A stretch of DNA of 64,000 bases from Coix lacryma-jobi var. lacryma-jobi (GCA_009763385.1 CM019824.1:156048357-156112356), one strand, 5' to 3'; shown: positions 55,001-63,756, counted from the stretch's first letter. The notes: generated by a model from the sequence alone, not told the origin. Program-made: numbers and translations.

Positions 55001-55882
55001 AGTCAGATCCTCACTACTGCATGATCACATGCACACAAACAACACATGCATTTTTGTATTCAGTTTGACTCATACTGCACGATTCAGTTCATCATAGAAC
55101 TGGATTTGCTATTCTATACTATCTTTGCTTTTTTGTATTCTGTTTGACTCACACTTATTTGTAATGCTAGCATGTATCCTAAGGCTGCAAACGGGTAACC
55201 TTTAGGAACACCTCCAACCCTCTTTAGTTCAAATATTTGTACTACTGGTGCCCCCCGGCATGACCTGGTCTGGAACGTGCTCATCCGATACTTTTTCCTG
55301 GAATGGCCTGGTCCACCAACATTGTCTTTAATTAATACTAAGCAGAACCAACTGATGACGGATGGTGTGGTTCCATTCCATAAACCAAACGACATTTCTA
55401 GCTTCGGTTATAGGATCAGATGATTCCGGATCAATCGATGCCACCAAGCAAACACACTTTAATGTATCCTCCGCAAAAATCGATAATCTCACTAGCTTAA
55501 TTTTGTCTTTCTTTGTTGTGATATTCGTCCATTTGAATTATTCTTGTACTGTACCTGATATTTCAAATTGCCATTACTAATTCTTTTCCTTTCTATCCAA
55601 AACACATACATACATTGAACTTCGTTTCAAAGAAGCAAAGTGTACTGGTGTCAGCTTACTGGTTGCCTTAAAAAAACAATTCTGATCTTTAAGTTGCATT
55701 CTAGTATGTATCTTCTGGTAGTGATAAAGATAAAATTTTAAACAGGCTTTATCAGCAGCTATCTACTGGTTGATACTTACAGGTGGGAGCTAGCTGCAGA
55801 AAATATGACAAGGCAAAATGTCATGATCGGAGTTGGCATCCTCCTACTGATTCACCTGATGCTCAGCAAGGCTATGAGCTAA
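29893..55882 (+). CDS. Mitochondrial type I DnaJ (Hsp40) co-chaperone, ATJ1-like, 19 exons, 472 aa
   Basis: Exons: 29893-29952, 30063-30102, 30730-30822, 30903-30994, 31521-31604, 31697-31735, 31872-32027, 32125-32166, 32255-32342, 33179-33243, 33359-33421, 33493-33565, 33965-34056, 44565-44636, 50234-50290, 52278-52326, 52408-52471, 54903-54992, 55783-55882. All junctions keep phase; the total is 1419 nt including TAA. Residues 1-20 are Arg-rich and lack acids until the end, like a mitochondrial presequence. The J-domain spans about 72-136 with H-P-D at 101-103. Four C-x-x-C-x-G-x-G zinc motifs start at 228, 245, 263 and 277. The C-terminal substrate-binding domains follow, and a hydrophobic segment (453-467) closes the protein. 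It should stimulate Hsp70 ATPase and deliver clients. The match is to Arabidopsis ATJ1, by memory. Intron 5 is GC-AG; introns 13, 14, 15 and 17 carry transposons. Confidence 0.9.
34818..35190 (-). repeat. 3' LTR of gypsy D, 373 bp
   Basis: TG...CA ends; matches 43612-43984 with two substitutions. The integrase reading frame runs straight into it with no intervening 3' region. Confidence 0.93.
35843..36077 (-). repeat. 3' LTR of copia C, 235 bp
   Basis: Begins (minus strand) TGTAGCTGTAAGCC right after the polypurine tract; identical to 40862-41096. Confidence 0.95.
36099..40811 (-). CDS. Copia C Gag-Pol polyprotein, 1570 aa, intact
   Basis: Single frame from ATG 40811-40809. Residues about 30-75 are an Ala-rich coiled coil, then an acidic tract and an Arg-rich patch, unusual in front of the UBN2 gag domain (about 130-330). 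The CCHC knuckle (C-L-N-C...H...C) is near 385. The protease D-S-G-A-T-H-H is near 500. The integrase has the H-H-C-C zinc site (about 633-675) and a D-D-E core (H-G-D near 697, D-N-G-G-E-F near 765, Q-N-G-V-V-E near 797). RT has Y-V-D-D near 1252 (37055-37044), and RNase H has the C-D-S-D and S-S-C-E-A-E-Y motifs. No stop or frameshift breaks the frame, and every catalytic motif named is present. Confidence 0.93.
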   Translation of the reverse strand: MTSTSAERRARKAKGATEGELGDPSGRAARLKAAEEAAALAVKAAQQAAAAAEAAARTAQELRAEIAAEKGDEEEEVEEEEEDRRNRRPRTPPRDRRRSLSPLRDRRRRGGGRYESPQGRVVYRDSGSGTSWPMLDKTNYYEWSQTMKLRMQARDLWEAVEGGPVQFRDDRRALEVIVAAVPKELGLPLLDKATAKEAWDAIAATRIGVDRVRRATLQRLRREWENIDVKPGEPVEDFALRLSTLHQQLVLHGDRDIDEARVVEKFLRTVPTKYAQIVVAIEQFLDFEALTLEEVTGRLKAVDDREAQAVTEPVSINGKLLYTEEQWRAHLKKEKKGAEEAGGSGFKNQRGGGGGRSRGGGRGRGRDAGRGGGRREGNGAGRVGPNTCLNCHQEGHWARECPQPRRDGAERGGGGGNRGGRGGGNRGGGRGGGNQAGQQGGHEGRAQFAECEEDAALFLSHGFVEMEQSTPELNYTAQRVEFFEPRARAYLGADDEEMAGGWYLDSGATHHMTGRRDLFSDLNTNVRGTVRFGDASKVEIKGVGSIVFEAKTGEHRVLHGVYFIPALKNSIMSLGQLDENGSKVVIDDGVLRIWERSSGRLLAKVRRGANRLYVLHMKTAQPVCLATRRDEEAWQWHERFGHLNFEALRRLGKEEMARGMPKIDHVEQVCDTCVTTKQRRRSFPAAATYRAQDHLELVHGDLCGPVTPATSAGNRYILLLVDDATRFMWAVLLSSKDAAADAIKKVKAAAEVESGRKLKVLRTDNGGEFTVAEFAAYCANEGVKRHYSAPHSPQQNGVVERRNQTVVAMARALLKQRQMPAKFWGEAVMTAVHILNRSPTKALGDVTPYEAWHGRAPTVGHLKVFGCVAYTRRLSQLRKLDDRGEAGVFIGYAEGAKAYRVFDPTSQRVRVSRDVVFDEGRGWDWTSPAAGTSGAAGSDFVVEFPWEEEVPGAGGSVQSHSSPPPHSASPEAFPAAESVLDAGEEVSETSRTPSPPPAPASPQVEHVTPLEDDEERLDAYHNDEQLRYRTIDGILGGEQEVPPPAQRLFAELHLTHSGEPISYAEAKDDPAWQAAMKEELRAVERNGTWELVSPRAGHRPISLKWVYKLKKDEKGDVIKHKARLVARGFVQQEGVDYEDVFAPVARIESVRLLLALAAQEGWTVHHMDVKSAFLNGELKEEVYVQQPPGFAIPGEESKVYRLHKALYGLKQAPRAWNAKLDSTLKEMGFKQSKHEAAIYRKGSEGSVLLVGVYVDDLIITGAVKDEVKAFKERMKSTFEMSDLGLLSFYLGIEVQQGKNGTTMKQTHYAKKILELGGMSDCNPAATPMEERLKLSKHSTAKEVDPTQYRRLVGSLRYLVHTRPDLAFSVGYVSRFLEKPTTEHQQAVKRVLRYLAGTLDYGLQFKRAPNSARFVGYCDSDLAGDIDSSKSTTGCLFFLGNSLVSWQSIKQRVVALSSCEAEYVAMTSAATQALWLSRLLADLLGRKVETVELRVDNKSAIALAKNPVFHDRSKHIRVKQHFIRDCIEEGSIRTEYIPTADQLADILTKALGKAKLEDMRSRIGTKQIKKG
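40862..41096 (-). repeat. 5' LTR of copia C, 235 bp
   Basis: Identical to 35843-36077; followed on the minus strand after two bases by the PBS. Confidence 0.95.
43612..43984 (-). repeat. 5' LTR of gypsy D, 373 bp
   Basis: Partner of 34818-35190. Two differences in 373 bp (0.54%) give roughly 0.2 million years since insertion at 1.3e-8 substitutions per site per year, an assumed grass rate. Confidence 0.93.
44565..44636 (+). CDS. DnaJ gene, exon 14
   Basis: 72-bp exon (24 codons) starting V-E-I-D-P-V-F and ending I-S-F-T-Q, preceded by CCTAG and followed by GTAATA. It encodes part of the C-terminal substrate-binding domain. It lies between gypsy D (left) and copia B (right), 580 bp and 257 bp away. 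Confidence 0.88.
44894..44991 (-). repeat. 3' LTR of copia B, 98 bp
   Basis: Identical to 49923-50020; one of the shortest LTR pairs in the window. Confidence 0.93.
45087..49829 (-). pseudogene. Gag-pol of copia B, disrupted; gag region atypical
   Basis: An open frame of 1025 codons starts at ATG 49829. Its first ~430 codons are Pro/Ala/Gly-rich with repeated internal segments, without the UBN2 domain or CCHC knuckle expected of gag. Then come protease (V-D-S-G-A-T), pre-integrase and integrase (C-D-N-G-R-E-F near 47700, Q-N-G-K-A-E near 47610). A frame change near 47520 leads to the integrase C-terminus, and another leads to RT (46598-45957) with Y-V-D-D at 46028-46017. TAG codons at 45959-45957 and 45443-45441 break RT and RNase H; both replace likely CAG, the second supported by the S-K-R-Q-P motif intact in copia A. 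RNase H ends near 45087. Confidence 0.85.
49923..50020 (-). repeat. 5' LTR of copia B, 98 bp
   Basis: Identical to 44894-44991; the PBS is directly downstream on the minus strand. Confidence 0.93.
50234..50290 (+). CDS. DnaJ gene, exon 15
   Basis: 57-bp exon (19 codons, [10 protein letters not shown]...), the conserved G-G-K/T-x-x-V-P-T motif of DnaJ C-terminal domains. Acceptor TTGCAG, donor GTAACA. It lies 213 bp right of copia B. Confidence 0.9.
50772..51859. mobile_element. Non-autonomous hAT element in DnaJ intron 15, 1088 bp, TSD ATTGTGAC
   Basis: Terminal inverted repeats CAAAGTTTGGCTAGGCG and (inverse) CAAAGTTCGGCTAGGCG, 16 of 17 matching. The 8-bp target duplication ATTGTGAC lies at 50764-50771 and 51860-51867. 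Both ends are dense in TAGGCG/CGCCTA subterminal motifs, as expected of hAT transposase-binding sites. The GC-rich interior has overlapping ORFs without a recognisable transposase. Confidence 0.92.
52278..52471 (+). CDS. DnaJ gene, exons 16 and 17
   Basis: Exon 16 (52278-52326) begins I-P-K-G-V-Q-P-G-Q and ends in the L-R-G-K-G motif split by intron 16. Exon 17 (52408-52471) has G-D-Q-Y-V-R-F, the conserved G-D-x-Y-V motif of the second C-terminal domain. The 81-bp intron between them is the shortest after the J-domain. Confidence 0.9.
53390..54363. mobile_element. Non-autonomous hAT element in DnaJ intron 17, 974 bp, TSD AACATGGC
   Basis: Terminal inverted repeats TAGAGATGGCAAC and (inverse) TAAAGATGGCAAC. 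The 8-bp target duplication AACATGGC lies at 53382-53389 and 54364-54371. Both subterminal regions are made of GGGGACGGGGAT and GGGGAATTCCCC words. The middle (about 53560-53880) has a GC-rich patch resembling a gene piece, but no domain I can name. Confidence 0.92.
54903..55882 (+). CDS. DnaJ gene, exons 18 and 19 (C-terminus, hydrophobic tail)
   Basis: Exon 18 (54903-54992) carries [10 protein letters not shown], the usual last helix of the domain. Exon 19 (55783-55882) encodes the final 33 residues; after N-M-T-R-Q-N a run of about 15 hydrophobic residues precedes S-K-A-M-S and TAA (55880-55882). The tail could anchor the protein in a membrane. Confidence 0.87.
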
Positions 55883-55964
55883 GGCTTGGACCCAAGCTCA
55901 CCTGTACTAGGGCACTGGGGGCAACATCAAACACTATAAATTCTCTGACGATTCAGTGTTACAC

Positions 55965-55970
55965 AATAAA
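55965..55970 (+). terminator. Candidate polyadenylation signal of the DnaJ gene
   Basis: AATAAA 83 bp after the TAA stop codon. Plant signals are loose, so the real cleavage site cannot be fixed from sequence. Confidence 0.45.
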
Positions 55971-55982
55971 ACAATGAGGCTG

Positions 55983-56883
55983 TGATTCTTTAAAGACTAT
56001 TTTCACCCACTAGAGATCACAATTTTGAAGAAGGCGTTGGTTAGAACCTAGAAGGTTGCTGCTTCCTATATGGTAAAAATATTACAATAATATCTGGTCC
56101 CATAGTTCTGAACTATATGAAGCTGTCAATTGAGTTGTCTAAAGTTGTTTTTTTCCTCTTTCGGTGTAAATGTAAACTGGATACTCTACAGTTGGAATAG
56201 TGCAACGTGCTAGGTGAAATTGAATGTATCTTTTAAATTCACCCATCCTTTATCTTATCATATTACCTTTTTTCTACACCCGGTGGCCCTGTGCCCAATA
56301 GTTGTGACTGCAGCTGCTCGGTTCAGGTTTCTCTCTTGAACTGAAAATTGTGAAAATTGATTGGTGTTAAAATTGTCTGTAGACTAATGTTTTTTGTTGA
56401 AACTTATCAATTCCCTCTTTAAGCAACACAGTAGATCGAACCCTGGCGCCATGCTCTGACGACAGGGGTAACGATGGACTGGGCTGTGTCCACTCACCGA
56501 GTAGTTGGCCTGATCGATGGAATGGCGTCATAGCTACTGGCCTTAAAAAATGTGAGCGATGAAATCTATGGGTCCATTAGGCAAGATAGGTCTAACTAAT
56601 TTCACGTAACAAATTCTTTTTCCTGTTTGTTGGCCGTCTTTTCAACATTTTTTTCTGTTTGTTGGCCGCCTTTTCTTTGTCTGGACAATCGCGGTTGGTG
56701 ACGACTTTTTAACCATGTCATGCTTTGGAGTAAACCAAAGAATATCGTATTTTGGAGCGAATAAGTTTGAGTCAAAGTTCACCTGTAATTTTGTTCTATT
56801 TGATGCACCATGTCTACATAATAATTTGAAAATTGTCTATTTAACTTAACTATTTGCGGTTTTCTATTTTTGTTACGAAATAA
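55983..56883. other. 3' flank of the DnaJ gene
   Basis: AT-rich sequence with no supported ORF, probably 3' UTR and intergenic DNA up to the LTR of copia F. Confidence 0.4.
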
Positions 56884-57150
56884 TGTCTCTTCATCAAGAC
56901 ATCTCTTCAAAGATGATCTCATCCATTAATACATGTGATTAGAGGATAAGATTACTAGTTAATCATAGTTAGCAGTTAGTTCAACGAAGGGGCATGTCAC
57001 TTCGTTGGTTGACTGTTCAAGCGAACAATTGTCTTCTCTGAATGGTCGTGTCCGTTCGACGCGATCCTTCGCATGTATATATTCCAGACAGATCAATGAA
57101 ATTGATAGTTGTTCCCAAATCATTTGTTCATTACATTCACTTCTAACACA
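56884..57150 (+). repeat. Probable 5' LTR of copia F
   Basis: Begins TGTCTCTTCATC and ends CTAACACA before TTATTAGCCC, an internal-type tRNA primer site variant. It includes TATATATTCCAG and the GTTCATTACATTCA region usual near the end of such LTRs. No partner copy is in the window, so both edges are approximate. Confidence 0.5.
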
Positions 57151-57760
57151 TTATTAGCCCTATCTCGGCATCGCCGACATCTTCAACACTACGACGTAGA
57201 CTGGAGTCTCGCCATACTTCTTCCTCGACGGGGCAGGGCCCTTGGCCCCACCAGCCACGGCGCCCCCAACCTCCTCCCCGACGCCATCAGCCCCGATCGT
57301 GTCCCCGCCAGCGACACGCGCGGAGGCTGCAGCCCGCATGGCCGCAACGGCCCTCCCGTCTCCGGCAGAGGGCTCTGCTACAACGCCCCCGACGCTCCGA
57401 CGCCTCCTCGGCCGCAGGGTCGCGGCCGTTGACCGGCGCCCCGGCATCCGCGCCGGCACCTGGAACCCGACGGCGCTCGGCCTCCCGAGTGCAGAGGACC
57501 TCAGCGCGGTGGTGAATGGCAGCAACTTCTACTCTCCCGATGAGGGGGAGTCTTCTTCCACGAACTGAAGCACGAGCAACGGCGGCGCAGTTGCGAGGCA
57601 AGCAAGCGGCGGCGACTGCCTCCAAGTCTGAGAGCGGTGGTGGGCAATTAACCCTAACTGTTGTTCGCTCCCTGCCTTTTATCGGACTGGGCCGTCCGAG
57701 CATGCCAACGCCCTGCCCCTCTTAATTGCCTTCCTGCTGCTTTCTACGGGGGTCAATCCG
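57151..57760 (+). other. GC-rich segment replacing gag in copia F
   Basis: ORFs in several frames on both strands (for example 57242-57568 plus), rich in Pro, Ala and Arg, without a gag domain or zinc knuckle. It could be a captured sequence or a non-coding leader. Confidence 0.35.
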
Positions 57761-59825
57761 ATGGAGGAGGAATTATGCCTAGTGGACAGTGGCACCACTA
57801 ATTCTATTCTTAGGCAAACAAAATATTTCTAAACTCTTTTAAAAGACAAGAAAATGTTTTGACAATCGTTGGGCGCGATGCAACAATAGTTGGTTCTGGT
57901 CGTGCCACTATTGTACTTCGTATGTGTATCCAAATTACAATCGAGGATGCATTATTGTATCCTGATTCAAAGCGTACCTTACTAAGCTATAGAGATATCC
58001 TTCAAAATAGTTTCCATATAGAAACTCATTATGAGAATAACGAGGAAATTCTCCTTGTTACGCAAAATAACGGATATGGAAAACACATTGTTGAGAAAAT
58101 TCCATCTTTTCCGGCCAGATTGTACTATACATACATCAAACTCGTAGCACATGTTGCGTACAAGGTAATTTTTTAGAATGTTGATGCATTTAAAACTTCG
58201 CATGATCGCCTGGGCCATCCCGACATCGGGATGATGCGAAAAATTATTAGCAATTCTAATGGTCACGAGTTAAATACTGCTAAATTCCCGAAATCAACAG
58301 ATTTTATGTGCACTTCGTGCGCTATAGGGAAATTGATTTTACGTCCATCGCACGTTAAAATACAAAATGAGCCACTCAAATTTCTTGAACGCATTCAAGG
58401 TGACATTTATGGCCTCATACAACCATCATCTGAACCGTTTAGGTATTTCATAGTTCTAATAGACGCATCTACTAGATGGTCTCATATGTGCCTTTTGTCC
58501 ACACGTAACCATGCATTTGCAAAGATTATTGCTCAAGTTATCAAACTTAGTGCGAGTAACCCGAATGGACAATGCTGCTGAATTTTCATCAAAGGCTTTC
58601 AATGACTATTGTATGGCTTTAGGAATTCAAGTTCAGTACTCTGTCCCTTATGTCTACACACAAAAGGTTTAGCAGAATCTCTTATTAAGATAATTAAGCT
58701 CATTGCAAGACCCTTATTACAAAATTGCATCCTACCAACTTTTTGTTGGGGTCACACATTTTTACACGCTGCGGACTTAATTCAATTGCGTCCAACTGCA
58801 TATCACGCAGTCTCCCCAATGCAATTAGTACGTGGGAATGTGCCCAATATTTCCCATCTGCGAAAATTCGGTTGCGCTGTATACATACCAATCTCCCTAC
58901 CAAAGCGTACATCCATAAGTCCACATAGGAAACCTGGAATCTACGTGGGATACCAATCCCCATCGATTATCAAGTACCTCCAACCCCTCACAAGGGATTT
59001 ACTCACGACCCGGTATGCTGACTGCATATTCAATGAGGATCATTTCCCGGCATTAGGGAGAGACTTCAAGTACCAAAATGAATGCCAAGAAATCGACTGG
59101 AATGCCCAAGGCATTTCCCACTCAAATCCACGTACTCAAGAAACTGAACAACAAGTTCAGAAAATTATAAATTTGCAACATATTGCAAATAACCTGCCTG
59201 AAGCATTTACTGATTATAAGGGTGTCACTAAATCCTCTTATCCTGCTCGTAATGCGCCCGAAAGAGTGGAGGTACCAATAAAAACCATTCAGCCCCCACT
59301 TCCAAAGAAGAGGGGGAGAAGTACGACCGCTCCCAAGGATAATGCTTCAAATAAGCGTCCGAGGATACCGATGACAAATCCTCTAAATCAGTAAATCCAA
59401 ACCAACCTCAAATTGGTAGACACCCGAGAGTGGATAAAAGTCCAACACCAGGACCTAATTGAAGGACCGAGAATGCTACCAAAAGCGACCAGAGGGGGGG
59501 TTGAATGAGAGCCTTAAATTTTTTTCAGAAACTTTTAGCCTCTGTCCCAGAAAATCAACCCCAAGAGCAAAACCGTTGTGCGTGATGTCCACGACCCAAA
59601 AGAATGGGTGGATGTTCCCTAGGAACACAGCAGGACACCACAAAAATCTCCTCACTCAAGTTCACGCAAGTCAACTAGTGACAGGATGGACTCAGGCTAT
59701 TTCGCAAAGCGGGAAGCCCGATTTCTGTAGAGCATGAAGTCGGAAATCCAACGCAAAACCCCAAAATAAAATCCGAAGTCGAACGAGCAAACCGCGAACG
59801 AAACAGAGCAGAACTCACTGCATCC

Positions 59826-60160
59826 GACGCTGGCCTGCGTCCGATGTCCAAGCACCGGACGCGTCCGATGCGAAGCTGGCTGAAACAAAACCATACTGTG
59901 TAGCCATCGGACGCTGCTACAGTGAAAGGTCAGCGTCCGATGCTAAGGCCTCGGAGCGTCCGATGACAACGGAGCGTCCGATGCCAACCCACCTGCTGCG
60001 TCCGATGCAAAAAGAGCGTTTCCAAAACCTCACTGCATGACCATCGAACGCTGGACTGTAGCGTCCGATGTCCCTTAACAGGTACAGAATCTGACACGTG
60101 GCAACGACGCGTCCGATGTGATGAACACAACGTCCGATGCCCCCGTGTCCAGCGTCCGAT
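59826..60160. repeat. Cluster of about ten CGTCCGATG motifs inside the solo LTR
   Basis: About ten direct copies of GCGTCCGATG or near matches, plus inverse copies such as CATCGGACGC, with unrelated spacers of 5-45 bases. The spacing is too irregular for a satellite or CRISPR array. Confidence 0.85.
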
Positions 60161-60949
60161 GCCCCCAAAACTGTGTTGTTCTTCCGCGGATTCAACCTGA
60201 TCTCCTCCGAATCAAAAGCTCTAAGGCTTAGACTTGGTATGAGGAGTTCCAAGGAGGTTAGTGAGCTACCCCTAAGAGATCATGGCTCGAACCTAACTCC
60301 AAATCGGTGAATCGGAAGAATTCGGGGCAAAGGAAACAAAAACCGATTCAAAATGAAAATCGATCGATCTACTAGTTCGTGAGGTTAGAGTTGAATTCCT
60401 TCGGTGGAAAGATGCGCCTCACGATCTAGAACAACTCAGTTCAAACGGAATCGAAAATCACTCCTCGGATTGGGAGAACGGAACAAATCACGGAGAGAAC
60501 GAAAAGCAAAACGCGAAGAACACAACTCAAAACGCGAATCGATCTCGATTTCCAGCCGAAACTTCTCCACACGAGGAGACAACGAGATTACGGTCTTGTT
60601 TCCTCAAAAAACAAATACACAGAGGTATGATTCACCGTCTCTGCGGATCTCAGTGGCTACAGCAGGGATGTGGGAGACCAGGAAACCCTAGAATGAAAAT
60701 AGCAATAGCTGAGATAGTCTGGAGGGAGGGGTTGCCTCTCCTTATATAGCCTAATACAATTATTGCCCTTCTACCCCTACTGCTAATGAGCGAGCAGGCT
60801 AACCCTAAGGGTATTCCTGACCAACTCGAAGTTGATGGTGATCCGACAGCCACGCCCGCACAACTGGTAGCTTCGCCTCGACGCGACCTCACCGATTGCC
60901 GCCACGTGCCGCCACCGCTCTGCTCGTCCTTTTCACGAACCTCAGCCCG

Positions 60950-61145
60950 GTTTTGAGGCGAAACCAGGAAACCTGTCGTCCGTCGCCTGAGTTTTGTGGC
61001 CCAAACTCAGAAACCCGCCAGCACCCAGGTTTTGAGGCCCAAACCTGGAAACCGTCCTGAGCCCGAGTTTTGTGACCCAAACTCAGAAACCGACCGCACC
61101 CAGGTTTTGAGGCCCAAACCTGGAAACCGTCCACCCGATGGTTTT
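60950..61145. repeat. Short imperfect tandem repeats in the solo LTR
   Basis: Alternating units CCCAAACTCAGAAACC and CCCAAACCTGGAAACC, each preceded by GTTTTG(T/A)GGC or GTTTTGTGAC, four to five times, about 35-45 bp apart. Confidence 0.75.
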
Positions 61146-63310
61146 TCTGTGGCTCAACCACCAAATCGAGCCGTAGAGGGGATGCACCACCCGTGCACCC
61201 CGTCCACACGCAGATCTTCACTTGTCGCTGTCCCAGGCTGTCAGCCACCACGGCCGATCCTCAGGCCACCGGTCCGTCAGTCCAAGCCTCACGTTCGCCC
61301 TTCACCGCTCCGGGTCCATCGGTACAACACGTCTCTACTTGACCTTCACCTTGCCTTTGATCACCGTATCCGTGCTCAACACCTGCACCACACAAGTCAA
61401 AGAACATGCGCATCATCCCAGTTGACAATCACTCATCATCTCAAGATCCGGCATACACCCATGTATCCGCACTAATTCACAACCCGGATCAACAGTGCAC
61501 CCAAACACTGATCCTGGGACATCGGAACACCCTGACTTCGTAGTTTTGGGAAATGTTGAGTCACTATATGGGGTGAAAGAAATTTCCATCAATTACATTG
61601 AAACTGGAGAATCATATGATCATAAGACTGTTGTTGTCGACATGTACTTCTCCACAGCAATTGCAGAAATCTTTCTCAATGACCCAGAACCTAAGACCAT
61701 GGCAGAGTGCAAAAAGCGCTCGGACTGGGCTCAATGGAAAGAAGCAATCCAAGCTGAGATAGCCTCGCTCACTAAAAGGGGTATTCACATCTGTGATGCT
61801 CACACCTTCTAAAGTCTTTCCTGTAGGCTTTAAATGGGTTTTCATCCAAAAATGGAATGAAAACAATGAGGTGGTGAGATATAAAGTCAGGCTAGTAGCA
61901 CAAGGGTTCACGCAGAGACCCGACATTGATTACAATGAAACATATTCTCCAGTAATGAGTGGAATTACTTTCTGATATTTAATACCATTGACAGTTCAAA
62001 ATCATCTATCTATGCAGTTGATGGATGTGGTGACAACATATTTATATGGGTCACTCGATTCAGACATATACATGATGGTTCCCGATTGAATCCAAATTCT
62101 GAATCCAAACGCAAATCGCAATATGTATTGTGTAAAGCTACAAAAGTCATTATATGGCTTAAAGCAATCAGGTCGGATGTGGTACAACCGACTGAGTGAG
62201 TTCCTTCTCAAGAAGGGATACTCCAACAATGATGATTTCCCATGTGTTTTCATTAAGAAATCTCCAACGAGATTTTGTATTATATTTGTACATGTTGATG
62301 ATTTAAACATCATTGGCAATCTAAAGGATATAAATGAAGCACGTAATCATCTCATGAAGGAATTCAAGATGAAGGATTTTGGTAAGACCCGGTATTGCTT
62401 AGGCTTACAACTTGAGCACCGTCCTTTAGGGATTTTAGTGCATCAGTCAGCCTATGTCCAGGAAATTTTGGAGAAATTAAAAATGGACAAATCATACCCC
62501 ATTAAAACACCGATGGTTGTTCGTTCCTTAGAAGCAGAGAAAGATCAATTTAGACCACCGGATGTTGGTGAAAAGATACTGAGACCCGAGGTTCCATATC
62601 TTAGTGTCATTGACGCACTTATGTATCTTACAAATTGCACCAGGCCTGATATCACATTTACAGTAAACTTACTAGCTAGGCATAGTGCGAAACCCACTCG
62701 CCGTCACTGGACGGGAGTGAAGTGTATCCTCAGATATGTTAATGGCACAAAGGATCTTGATTTATTCTTCAAGAAGAATCATGATCCCAGTATGATTGGC
62801 TACACAGATGCCGGTTACTTATCTGATCCTCATAACAAAAAATCCCAAACAGGATTTGTATTCCTTCATGGAGGTACAACTATTTCATGGAAGTCTTCTA
62901 AACAAACCATGACGTCCACCTCTACTAATCATTCTAAAATTATTGCTCTATATGAAGCATCACACGAATGTGTGTGGCTTCGCAGAATGATTAATCACAT
63001 ACAACAATCATGTGGTATTGGTTCAATCAAATCACCTACAATTATCTATGAAGATAATTATGCTTGTGTTACACAGATGCAAACATGTTACATAAAGAGC
63101 AATATCACTAAGCACATTATTCCTAAGTTGTTTTATCCCCATGAATTATAAGAAAGTGGGGAAATAGACATCTTACGAATCAAGTCATGTGATAATCTTG
63201 CAGACCTATTTACTAAGTTCTCACCATATTCTGTATTTCATAAATTAGTACATGGAATTGGTATGCGACGACTTCGGGACTTGCAAGAATCAGGGGGAGA
63301 AATCTCCTAG

Positions 63311-63756
63311 ATTTAACCTGTACTCGCATCATGTTATACTCTTTTCTTTAACAAGTTTTGCTCATAAGGTTTCTTGTTAAAGTTTTTAGTGAGGTAACAT
63401 TAACATAAGTATGTGTCATATTTTCTATTTTCTCCATCGGGGTTTTTATAGTAAATATCAAAGACACATATTGCCCTCACAACTCTTTCATGGTTTTTCC
63501 CTGAAAAGGTTTTTCATGAGAGTTATACTAGAGGTAATACATATGATATGTCATCATATTTTCTCCTGAATTTTTCCACTGGGTTTTGCAGGAGTTTTAG
63601 CGACATATCCACATTATAACGCTCCTCATATTTTTCCTAAATGGTTTTTAGAGGAGTCATCAATATATCGTATGTCCAATATTTTTCTCACTGGGTTTTT
63701 TAATTGGAATACCAATGATATAGTGATTTATTTAAATCACACACATATATGCTATC
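63311..63756 (+). other. 3' non-coding region of copia F with repeated GGTTTT words
   Basis: Blocks containing ACTGGGTTTT, TTTTCAT or TTTTTCC.. and GGTTTTT alternate through the region, in imperfect ~60-100-bp units. No ORF. Confidence 0.5.

Larger units (their letters stand above)
59460..61471 (-). repeat. Solo LTR, 2012 bp, inserted in copia F, TSD CTAAT
   Basis: TG at 59460 and CA at 61471, flanked by CTAAT at 59455-59459 and 61472-61476. There is no internal domain, PBS or second LTR, so a full element was probably reduced by recombination between its LTRs. A TATA box on the minus strand (TATATAAG, plus 60741-60748) sets the orientation. It contains a cluster of CGTCCGATG motifs (59826-60160) and repeated GAGGCCCAAACCTGGAAACC-like words at about 60950-61130. 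Style resembles SIRE/Maximus LTRs. Confidence 0.85.
57761..63310 (+). pseudogene. Pol of copia F (PR, INT, RT, RNase H), disrupted
   Basis: ATG 57761 precedes the protease motif V-D-S-G-T-T-N. Pre-integrase H-D-R-L-G-H-P is near 58205, the integrase core at 58380-58900, and the integrase C-terminal part to 59394. After the solo LTR comes RT from about 61680; the catalytic motif reads H-V-D-D (62291-62302) instead of Y-V-D-D. RNase H follows to 63310. Stops at about 57831 (TAA), 58174-58176 (TAG), 59392-59394 (TAA), 61973-61975 (TGA) and 63149-63151 (TAA), plus several frame changes, show it is dead. Frame is preserved exactly across the solo LTR. Confidence 0.8.
56884..63756 (+). mobile_element. 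Copia element F, degenerate, gag missing, split by a solo LTR
   Basis: Order: probable 5' LTR (about 56884-57150), a ~600-bp GC-rich region in place of gag, then protease, integrase, RT and RNase H (57761-63310), a GGGGGAG polypurine tract near 63293, and a 3' region with repeated GGTTTT words. The 3' LTR is not seen before another LTR starts at 63757. Stops and frameshifts are frequent and a 2-kb LTR sits inside the pol region, so this is the most decayed element here. Confidence 0.8.

Noticed and set aside
57242..57703. Host gene in the GC-rich segment of copia F
   Set aside because: Overlapping ORFs on both strands, no domain, no splice-coherent structure.
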